A DNA stretch of 20,016 nucleotides, taken from NCBI GenBank assembly GCA_964479595.1, contig CAYZMU010000024.1, positions 1 to 20,016 on the forward strand, in the 5' to 3' direction. This DNA is from Firm-04 sp964479595. GTDB lineage: Bacteria; Bacillota; Clostridia; Oscillospirales; Ruminococcaceae. Under the pieces are notes generated by a model, which worked only from the letters and a program-made list of their open reading frames with translations, had not been told where the DNA came from and searched no databases. A program made the translations under genes and the position numbers. Below, piece after piece: positions 7,797-14,052 of the stretch; position 1 is the first letter of the stretch, and every line of letters begins with the position of its first letter.

Positions 7797-9740
7797 TTAT
7801 TCATTGCCCAGCGCGTTGCGGGTGTAGTCGAGCAGCCCGCCCGCGAGCATGATTTCTTTCGTACGCCCGGTCAGTTCGCAGCGCACGCGGATTTTCTCGC
7901 CGTTGGTGGTGTCGGTGAGGGTAAATTCCTCCTGCCCCGCTTCCACGCCCTGCCGCACATGGCGCAGAATCAGCGTGTCGCCCTGCGAAATCTTGTCGTA
8001 GTCCTCGTTGACGCAGAACGTCAGCGGCAGAATCCCGGCGTTGATGAGATTGGCGCGGTGAATGCGCGCGAAGGATTTCGCGATGACCGCCTTGACGCCC
8101 AGATACAGCGGCGCCAGAGCGGCGTGCTCGCGCGAGGAGCCCTGCCCGTAGTTGCTGCCGCCAATGATGATGCTCGCGCCCATCGCCTTGGCGCGCACCG
8201 GGAAATCCGGGTCGCAGGCGGTGAAGCAGTATTCCGAAATCGCCGGAATATTCGAGCGCAGCGGCAGGATTTTCGCGCCCGCCGGCATGATGTGGTCGGT
8301 TGTGATGTTGTCCCCGACCTTGAGCGACACCGCCGCCTCAATCGTCTCCGCGAGCGGGTGTGTTTCGGGGTAGGGCTTGATGTTGGGCCCCCTGAGGATT
8401 TCGACCCTTTCCATCTCTTCTTCCGAGGCGGGCAGCGTAATCATATTGTCGTTTATCGTAAACTTCTGCGGCATCTCGAACCGCGGCATCTCGCCCAGTG
8501 TCCGCGGGTCGGTCAGGTATCCCGTCAGCGCGCTCGCGGCGGCCGTTTCCGGGGAAACGAGATAGATCTGCGCGTCTTTCGTTCCGGAGCGGCCCTCGAA
8601 ATTGCGGTTGAACGTCCGCAGCGAGACACCGCCGGAGTTGGGCGACTGTCCCATGCCGATGCACGGCCCGCAGGCGCTCTCGAGAATCCGCGCCCCCGCG
8701 TCAATCATCGCGGCAAGCGCGCCGTTTTCCGCAATCATGTTGAGCACCTGCTTGGAGCCCGGCGCGATGGCGAGCGAAACGTCGGGATGAACCGTCTTGC
8801 CCTTCAGGATGTACGCCACTTTCATCATGTCCGCGTAGGAGGAGTTGGTGCAGGAGCCGATGCAGACCTGATCGACTTTCAGTGTCCCGATGGAATCGAG
8901 CGTATGCACATTGTCCGGCGAATGCGGGCAGGCCGCCAGCGGGGTAAGTTCGGAGAGATTGATGGTGAAGGATTCGTCATACCGCGCGTCGTCGTCCGCG
9001 CTGAGCGGGGTGTAGTCCTGCTCGCGCCCCTGCGCCTTGAGGAACGCCCGCGTCATCTCATCGGACGGGAAAATCGAGGAGGTAGCCCCCAGTTCCGCGC
9101 CCATGTTCGTGATGGTCGCGCGTTCGGGCACGGTGAGCGTTTTGACGCCCTCGCCGACATACTCGACCACTTTCCCGACCCCGCCCTTGACGCTCATGCG
9201 CCGCAGCAGTTCCAGAATCACGTCCTTGGCGGAGACCCACGGGGAGAGCTTCCCGCGCAGCTCGACTTTCGTGATGTAGGGGCAGGTGATGTAGTAGGCG
9301 CCGCCGCCCATGGCGACCGCGACGTCCAGCCCGCCCGCGCCGATGGCGAGCATGCCGAGCCCGCCGCCCGTGGGCGTGTGCGAATCCGAGCCGATCAAAG
9401 TCTTCCCGGGCACCCCGAAGCGCTCCAGATGGACCTGATGGCAGATGCCGTTGCCCGGGCGCGAGAAGAACAGCCCGTGCTTCTTGGCGCAGCTGCCGAT
9501 GAAGCGGTGGTCGTCCGCGTTCTCAAAGCCGTTCTGCAGCGTGTTGTGGTCGATATACGCGACGGAACGCTCCGTGCGCACAAGCGGCACGCCCATCGCC
9601 TCAAATTCCAGATACGCCATCGTGCCCGTGGCGTCCTGCGTGAGCGTCTGGTCAATGCGGATGCCGATTTCACTGCCTCTGCGAAGCTCCCCGTCCACAA
9701 GATGCGCGGAGAGAATTTTCTCGGTTAAGGTAAGTCCCAT
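7797..9740 (-). CDS. acn: Aconitate hydratase (aconitase)
   Basis: Isomerises citrate to isocitrate through cis-aconitate with a [4Fe-4S] cluster; feeds the adjacent isocitrate dehydrogenase. The 647-residue product is the shorter, mitochondrial/Aquifex-type form. Visible motifs are IGSDSHTPTGGGLGML, the first cluster cysteine in CIGSCTNSSYADM, the pair in ESACGPCIGMGQSPNSGG, the NRNFEGRSG arginine loop, and the C-terminal swivel domain with GASIIIGGSNYGQGSSREHA. The start ATG at 9740 begins MGLTLTEKILSAHLVDGE and follows AAAGGA by nine bases. The frame remains open 31 codons upstream, but that would run back through the promoter and lacks family similarity. It is the first gene of the acn-icd-rex-cohesin unit, with a 28-base leader predicted from the promoter at 9775-9803. 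Confidence 0.96.
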   Translation of the reverse strand: MGLTLTEKILSAHLVDGELRRGSEIGIRIDQTLTQDATGTMAYLEFEAMGVPLVRTERSVAYIDHNTLQNGFENADDHRFIGSCAKKHGLFFSRPGNGICHQVHLERFGVPGKTLIGSDSHTPTGGGLGMLAIGAGGLDVAVAMGGGAYYITCPYITKVELRGKLSPWVSAKDVILELLRRMSVKGGVGKVVEYVGEGVKTLTVPERATITNMGAELGATSSIFPSDEMTRAFLKAQGREQDYTPLSADDDARYDESFTINLSELTPLAACPHSPDNVHTLDSIGTLKVDQVCIGSCTNSSYADMMKVAYILKGKTVHPDVSLAIAPGSKQVLNMIAENGALAAMIDAGARILESACGPCIGMGQSPNSGGVSLRTFNRNFEGRSGTKDAQIYLVSPETAAASALTGYLTDPRTLGEMPRFEMPQKFTINDNMITLPASEEEMERVEILRGPNIKPYPETHPLAETIEAAVSLKVGDNITTDHIMPAGAKILPLRSNIPAISEYCFTACDPDFPVRAKAMGASIIIGGSNYGQGSSREHAALAPLYLGVKAVIAKSFARIHRANLINAGILPLTFCVNEDYDKISQGDTLILRHVRQGVEAGQEEFTLTDTTNGEKIRVRCELTGRTKEIMLAGGLLDYTRNALGNE

Positions 9741-9774
9741 AACGCACCGTCCTTTCGTATTTTCATACACATTT

Positions 9775-9803
9775 ATTATACCCCATTTTCCCCCGTTTGT
9801 CAA
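9775..9803 (-). promoter_or_regulatory. Consensus sigma-A promoter of the acn-icd-rex operon
   Basis: On the minus strand a perfect -35 TTGACA (9803-9798) and perfect -10 TATAAT (9780-9775) are 17 bases apart. Transcription would start near 9768, about 28 bases before the acn start codon. No other gene lies downstream on this strand before acn. Confidence 0.88.
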
Positions 9804-9813
9804 GCGGGAAATT

Positions 9814-9831
9814 ATCTGCGTTTTGTCCACC
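9814..9831 (+). repeat. 18-bp box, copy 1, upstream of plus-strand promoter P1
   Basis: The sequence ATCTGCGTTTTGTCCACC occurs here and, identically, at 10034-10051. It ends 18 bases before the -35 of the predicted promoter at 9850. It also lies 11 bases behind the -35 of the divergent acn promoter, so a bound protein could affect both directions. It is not palindromic and I do not recognise it as a known operator. Confidence 0.8.
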
Positions 9832-9849
9832 AAATCGGCGTTTTTTCCA

Positions 9850-9879
9850 TTGTAATCCCCGCCGCGCCTGTGCTAGAAT
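9850..9879 (+). promoter_or_regulatory. Predicted promoter P1 (short RNA or leader)
   Basis: A weak -35 TTGTAA (9850-9855), an 18-base spacer and an extended -10 TGCTAGAAT (TAGAAT at 9874-9879). Expected start is near 9886. The weak -35 with the conserved box upstream suggests an activated promoter. Confidence 0.5.
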
Positions 9880-9885
9880 GAAAGC

Positions 9886-10023
9886 GGTATACTATGCCCC
9901 TTCATCACAGTGCCTTCGCGCTGTGTTTCCATCCTTTTGGTGGGCGCGTCCGCGGCGTGTGGAATCTTCCTTACTGCAACTTCCTTCTCAGGGTTTCACG
10001 CGCTTTCGCGGACGCGCTTTTTT
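9886..10023 (+). ncRNA. Candidate short structured RNA or attenuated leader ahead of the xylanase gene
   Basis: Predicted transcript of about 138 bases from P1 to a T-run. It holds a compact hairpin (9906-9925: 8-bp stem with one G-U pair, 4-base loop) and then a large terminator hairpin. The frame that crosses it begins with an ATG lying on the -10 element and has no ribosome binding site, so coding is unlikely. I do not recognise it as 6S, SRP, tmRNA, T-box or a known riboswitch. It may be an independent small RNA or the attenuated first part of the xylanase message. Confidence 0.45.
9944..10023 (+). terminator. Long-loop intrinsic terminator or attenuator upstream of the xylanase gene
   Basis: An 11-bp perfect inverted repeat (9944-9954 GCGCGTCCGCG with 10007-10017 CGCGGACGCGC) is followed by six T at 10018-10023. 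Inside it a further 5-bp pairing (9955-9959 with 9997-10001) extends the stem. The loop is pyrimidine-rich. It sits between promoters P1 and P2. Confidence 0.65.
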
Positions 10024-10033
10024 GCCGGGCGGA

Positions 10034-10051
10034 ATCTGCGTTTTGTCCACC
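10034..10051 (+). repeat. 18-bp box, copy 2, upstream of the xylanase promoter P2
   Basis: Exact copy of the box at 9814-9831, again ending 18 bases before a predicted -35 (10070). The equal placement relative to two otherwise different promoters argues for a protein-binding site centred near -63. Confidence 0.8.
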
Positions 10052-10069
10052 TTATCTGCAAATCACACC

Positions 10070-10099
10070 TTGATTTTGAGCGGGCAAAAGCGGTATAGT
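10070..10099 (+). promoter_or_regulatory. Predicted promoter P2 of the xylanase-cellulase genes
   Basis: A -35 TTGATT (10070-10075), an 18-base spacer and -10 TATAGT (10094-10099); an overlapping TATATA lies just downstream. Expected start near 10106 gives a leader of about 88 bases. The leader contains a small hairpin (10130-10149) and two copies of GGGGGATTTTTC (10137-10148 and 10182-10193); the second copy is the ribosome binding site directly before the start codon. Confidence 0.6.
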
Positions 10100-10193
10100 A
10101 TATATAAGAGTGCCAATAGGCGCGTTTTTGGAAAACGGGGGATTTTTCCCTGTGCTTTGTGAAAGTGAAACCGAGAAAGAAGGGGGATTTTTC

Positions 10194-13100
10194 ATGCGCA
10201 GACGAAAAGGGCGGCTGACAGCCATCGCGACGGCCGCCGCCTGCTCGGCACTGATGCTGACAGCACTGCCGGGCGGACTGATGGCGGGGGCGCAGACGCT
10301 GGTCTCAAACGACTTTGAGCGCAGCTACGAGGGCTGGCACGGCAGCAGCGAATATGTCGTCGTGACCGCCGAAAACGGGCTGGGCGCGGACGCTTCCCGC
10401 GGCATGACGGTCAGCGGCAGAAAGACGCCGAGCGACGGCGCGAGCTCGTCCAAAGGGCTGTATTTAAGCGGCGGGGTGCGCTACGACTACTCCGTGCGGG
10501 TGCTGAGCGATTCGGACGACACCTTCCGGCTCACGGTGCGCTGCGTGGACTTGGAAACGGGCGAGGAAACCTTCCGCGAGATAGCCTCCGAGAAAGTGAA
10601 GGCGGGGGAGTGGACGACGCTGAGCGGCAGCTTCAAAGCGCCAAAAAACAGCGCGGAATTTGAGATGACGGTGCGTTCGGATTCCACGGCGGATTTCCGC
10701 TTTGACGACTTCAAGGTCACGGGCCCGCAGACACAGCAGGTCTCCGCGGCGGAGAAGGGCTTGAAGGACGAGTTCGCGAACTATTTCCGCGTGGGCAACA
10801 TCCTGAACGGCCAGACGGTTCAGGATTCCACGATCACCGCGATGATGATCAAGGATTTCAACTCCATTGAGTGCGAAAACGAGACCAAGCCCGACGGCAC
10901 GATGAACAAATCGCAGAGTTCGGGCAACAACATCGCGGTTTCGTTAAACGGCGCGGCGTCCATCATGGATTTCTGCAGCAAGAACAACATCGGCATGCGC
11001 GGGCACACGATGGTCTGGCACAGCCAGACGCCGCAGTGGGTCTTCAAGGAAAACTTCGACGACAACGGCGCGTGGGTTTCTGTAGACACCATGAACCAGC
11101 GCATGGAAAGCTACATCAAGAACATGTTCGAGGCGATAGCGACCCAGTATCCGGATTTGAACCTCTACGCCTACGACGTCTGCAACGAGTGCATGACGGA
11201 TGATACCAGCCGCAGCGGACAGGGCATCTCGTGGCGCGAGCCCGGCTACGGCAACGGCGCGTCCCCGTGGGTGCAGATTTACGGCAACAATGACTTTATC
11301 GACCAGGCGTTCACCTACGCGAGAAAGTACGCGCCGGAGGGCTGCGACCTCTACTACAACGACTACAACGAATACTGGGACCACAAGCGCGACAACATCT
11401 ACGCCAAGGCGAAGGACCTCTACGAGAGAGGGCTGCTCGACGGCGTCGGCATGCAGTCGCACGTGCCCGCGAACGCGACAGGGTTCGCCGGGACGGACGC
11501 TTATATTGAAGCGATGCGCAAATATTTGTCCATCGGCTGCGATGTTCAGGTGACGGAGCTTGACATCAGCGTGGAGAACGGCACCTACACCTACACCGAG
11601 CAGGCGGACAAGTACAAGGCCATCTTCGAGGCCGCGATGGATTTCAACACGAACCCGATTTCGGAGGGGCGTGTGACGGCGGTCTGCATCTGGGGGCCGA
11701 ATGACGCCCATTCGTGGTTATCTTCCGGCTCCAACGCGCTGCTTTATGACGCGAACAACCAGCCCAAAGAGGCGTACAGCGCGCTGACTTCGATTATTCC
11801 CGAATCCGAGTGGGGCGACGGCTCCAACTACCAGGGCAGCGACCCCAAGCCGGTGGAACCGGACGAAAACGGCTGGTATTTCCACCACACGTATGAAGCG
11901 GGCACGGAAGGCTGGAAGGGCAGAGGCCCCGCGACGGTGGAAACGACCACAAGCTCCGCCTCCAAGGGGCAGCAGTCGCTCTCTGTTTCCGGCAGAACGG
12001 ACACCTGGAACGGCGCGGCGTACGGTATCAGTTCCCGCGCGTTCAAGGCAGGGGAGAAATATTCCTTCAGCGTGGATGTCTGCTATGACGGCGCCTCGGC
12101 GCCCGCGAGCGAACTGTTCCACTTTACGCTGGAATACACCGGCGACGACGGCGAGGCGCATTACGACAAGATTGCCTCGGGCACGCTCTACAAGGGCGAG
12201 TGGGCGCAGCTCGCCAACGAAAACTATCAGATTCCCGACGGCGCGACCGGGATGTCGATTTACGTGGAGACGGACAGCTCCCTGACCGACTTCATGATTG
12301 ACGAGGCCATCGGCGCGGTCGCGGGCACAAAAGTCGACGGCGCGGGGCAGGCGACGGTTCGGACGCCCGGCGATATCGACGGCGACGGCGTCATCACGGC
12401 GGCGGATCTCTCCGCGGCGAAGATGGGGGTCAAGAACGGCTTCGCGGACGCTTCGAAGGAAGCGCTGGCGGATGTTGACGGCAGCGGAACGGCCGACGCG
12501 GACGATGTGGAGCTTATCCGGCAGTATGTGGTAAAGCTTATCGATTCGTTCCCGAAAGCGTCCACACCCGTGGACACCGCGAAGATGGAGCAGCTTTTCG
12601 CCGGGATTACCCCGGGAGAGAGCCTCAAGAAAGACGATGAGAACAATCCGCTCTACACCCAGCGTTTCGGCGCGGACCCGGGTTTCATGGTCTATAAGGA
12701 CACGCTCTACGTCTTTATGACCAACGACGCGTTTGAGTATGACGACGCGGGGCAGATCAAGGAAAACAGCTACGACGTTCAGACAATCAACTGCCTTTCC
12801 ACCAAAGACTTGGTCAACTGGACCGACCATGGCGCGATTCCCGTCGCGGGGTCGGGCGGCATCGCGAGCTGGGCGTTTGACTCATGGGCGCCGGACGCGT
12901 GCTGGAAGACGATTAACGGAAAAGATAAATTCTTCCTCTACTTTGCCAACAGCGGCGGCGGCATCGGCGTTCTGACGGCGGACAGCCCCACAGGGCCGTG
13001 GACCGATCCGCTCGGGCACGCGCTGGTGACCGGACAGACCCCCAACTGCAGCGATGTGGTCTGGATGTTTGACCCGGCGGTGCTGGTCGACGACGACGGC

Positions 13101-13973
13101 ACGGGCTATCTCTACTTCGGCGGCGGCGTCCCCGATGGCAAGCAGGAACATCCCGACACGGGGCGCGCGGTGCAGCTCGGCGACGACATGATTTCGCTCG
13201 CGGGCGACCCGGTGCGCACGGACCCGCCCTACCTCTTTGAGGATTCGAGCATCTTAAAAATCGGCGACACCTATTATTACAGCTACTGCACGGGCTGGAA
13301 TGTGCCGGACGGAAATCCCTACGGCTTCGGCAGCGGGGAAATCGCCTATATGACGAGCTCCAGCCCGCTCGGGCCGTTCACCTGCAGGGGCAGAATGTTC
13401 CCCAACCCCGGCGACATGGGCGGCGGCGGCAACAACCACCACTCGCTTGTTGAGTTCAAGGGCAAGTACTACATCCTCTACCACTGCAGAATCGTGGAGG
13501 ACAGACAGGGCATCAACTTAAACTACCGCAGCCCCGCCATCAGTGAGGCGACGGTCTCCGCGGACGGCACGGTCAGCGCGAAGGGGACCTTGGCGGGCTG
13601 TGACCAGCTCGAAACGCTCAACCCCTACACCACCGTTGAGGCGGAAACCATGGCGCAGCAGTCTGGCATCAATGTCAGCGGCGTGGGCAACACCGTCGTT
13701 ACGGATATCGGCAAGGGCGACTGGATTCGCGTGCGGGGCGTGGACTTCTCCAAGGGCTGCTCCTCGATGACGGTGAAGGTCTCCTCGGCCGACGGCGCGG
13801 CGATAAAGATCTGCGCGGGCGGCCCGACAGGGAAAGCGCTGGGCTATGTGGATATTCCCGCGGGCACTTCGATGACGGAAATCACCGTACCGCTCGCTTC
13901 CACCACAGACGTGACCGACCTGACCTTCGTGTTCAGCGGCGCGCTGGAGTTTGACAGCTGGTCTGTCAGCTGA
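10194..13973 (+). CDS. Bifunctional cellulosomal xylanase/arabinofuranosidase: CBM22-GH10-CBM22-dockerin-GH43-CBM6
   Basis: A 1259-residue secreted enzyme. A signal peptide (1 to about 33) is followed by a CBM22-like domain (about 36-180), then a GH10 endo-xylanase (about 185-555) with HTMVWHSQTPQWV, acid/base E332 in YDVCNE and nucleophile E455 in VTELDIS. A second CBM22 covers about 565-715. A dockerin (about 725-787) has loops DIDGDGVITAAD and DVDGSGTADADD. A GH43 five-blade module (about 800-1115) shows D828 in GADPGF, D960 in FDPAVLVDDDG and E1016 in FEDSSILK, the expected catalytic trio. A CBM6 (about 1130-1259) has the family's VEAETMAQQSG opening. GH10 cuts the xylan backbone; GH43 would remove arabinose or xylose. 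The ATG at 10194 follows AGGGGG by seven bases and starts the signal peptide. The dockerin lies between the catalytic modules, not at the end, a layout known in ruminococci. Confidence 0.93.
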   Translation: MRRRKGRLTAIATAAACSALMLTALPGGLMAGAQTLVSNDFERSYEGWHGSSEYVVVTAENGLGADASRGMTVSGRKTPSDGASSSKGLYLSGGVRYDYSVRVLSDSDDTFRLTVRCVDLETGEETFREIASEKVKAGEWTTLSGSFKAPKNSAEFEMTVRSDSTADFRFDDFKVTGPQTQQVSAAEKGLKDEFANYFRVGNILNGQTVQDSTITAMMIKDFNSIECENETKPDGTMNKSQSSGNNIAVSLNGAASIMDFCSKNNIGMRGHTMVWHSQTPQWVFKENFDDNGAWVSVDTMNQRMESYIKNMFEAIATQYPDLNLYAYDVCNECMTDDTSRSGQGISWREPGYGNGASPWVQIYGNNDFIDQAFTYARKYAPEGCDLYYNDYNEYWDHKRDNIYAKAKDLYERGLLDGVGMQSHVPANATGFAGTDAYIEAMRKYLSIGCDVQVTELDISVENGTYTYTEQADKYKAIFEAAMDFNTNPISEGRVTAVCIWGPNDAHSWLSSGSNALLYDANNQPKEAYSALTSIIPESEWGDGSNYQGSDPKPVEPDENGWYFHHTYEAGTEGWKGRGPATVETTTSSASKGQQSLSVSGRTDTWNGAAYGISSRAFKAGEKYSFSVDVCYDGASAPASELFHFTLEYTGDDGEAHYDKIASGTLYKGEWAQLANENYQIPDGATGMSIYVETDSSLTDFMIDEAIGAVAGTKVDGAGQATVRTPGDIDGDGVITAADLSAAKMGVKNGFADASKEALADVDGSGTADADDVELIRQYVVKLIDSFPKASTPVDTAKMEQLFAGITPGESLKKDDENNPLYTQRFGADPGFMVYKDTLYVFMTNDAFEYDDAGQIKENSYDVQTINCLSTKDLVNWTDHGAIPVAGSGGIASWAFDSWAPDACWKTINGKDKFFLYFANSGGGIGVLTADSPTGPWTDPLGHALVTGQTPNCSDVVWMFDPAVLVDDDGTGYLYFGGGVPDGKQEHPDTGRAVQLGDDMISLAGDPVRTDPPYLFEDSSILKIGDTYYYSYCTGWNVPDGNPYGFGSGEIAYMTSSSPLGPFTCRGRMFPNPGDMGGGGNNHHSLVEFKGKYYILYHCRIVEDRQGINLNYRSPAISEATVSADGTVSAKGTLAGCDQLETLNPYTTVEAETMAQQSGINVSGVGNTVVTDIGKGDWIRVRGVDFSKGCSSMTVKVSSADGAAIKICAGGPTGKALGYVDIPAGTSMTEITVPLASTTDVTDLTFVFSGALEFDSWSVS

Positions 13974-13997
13974 AACCAAAACGGCAAAAGAATGAAA

Positions 13998-14035
13998 GAC
14001 GCGGCGCCGCTGCTTTTTCGGGGCGGTGCCGCGTC
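13998..14035 (+). other. Intercistronic hairpin between the GH10/GH43 and GH9 genes
   Basis: A 13-bp stem (13998-14010 with 14023-14035) with one G-U pair and a 12-base loop containing T5, placed 24 bases after the xylanase stop and six bases before the cellulase ribosome binding site. No T-run follows the stem, so it is not a standard terminator. It may set the ratio of the two messages by processing or partial termination. Confidence 0.65.
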
Positions 14036-14052
14036 GCGCACGGGAGGAATTT

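Noticed and set aside
7764..9728. Long plus-strand open frame opposite aconitase
   Set aside because: It is the antisense shadow of a clear aconitase gene; Arg-rich composition without domains, caused by high GC content.
9741..9833. N-terminal extension of aconitase by 31 codons
   Set aside because: It would run upstream through the consensus promoter at 9775-9803 and has no similarity to aconitase; the ATG at 9740 starts the conserved region and has a ribosome binding site.
9930..9960. Possible T-box leader (GGTGG ... CCGCGG)
   Set aside because: The spacing and the downstream complementary motif of T-boxes are missing, and the gene downstream is not an amino-acid gene.
9741..10110. Rex operator upstream of acn or the xylanase
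   Set aside because: No TTGTGAA/TTCACAA or TTGTTAA/TTAACAA palindrome was found by eye; the 18-bp box is not palindromic and does not fit the Rex consensus.
9878..10162. A plus-strand reading frame with an ATG at 9878 (MKAVYYAPSS...) through the intergenic region
   Set aside because: The ATG overlaps the predicted -10 element, there is no ribosome binding site, the composition is Arg/Ser-rich like frame noise, and the frame crosses the terminator hairpin.
11718..12830. Long minus-strand open frame opposite the xylanase
   Set aside because: Antisense shadow of a modular enzyme with all catalytic residues in place; no recognisable domain of its own.
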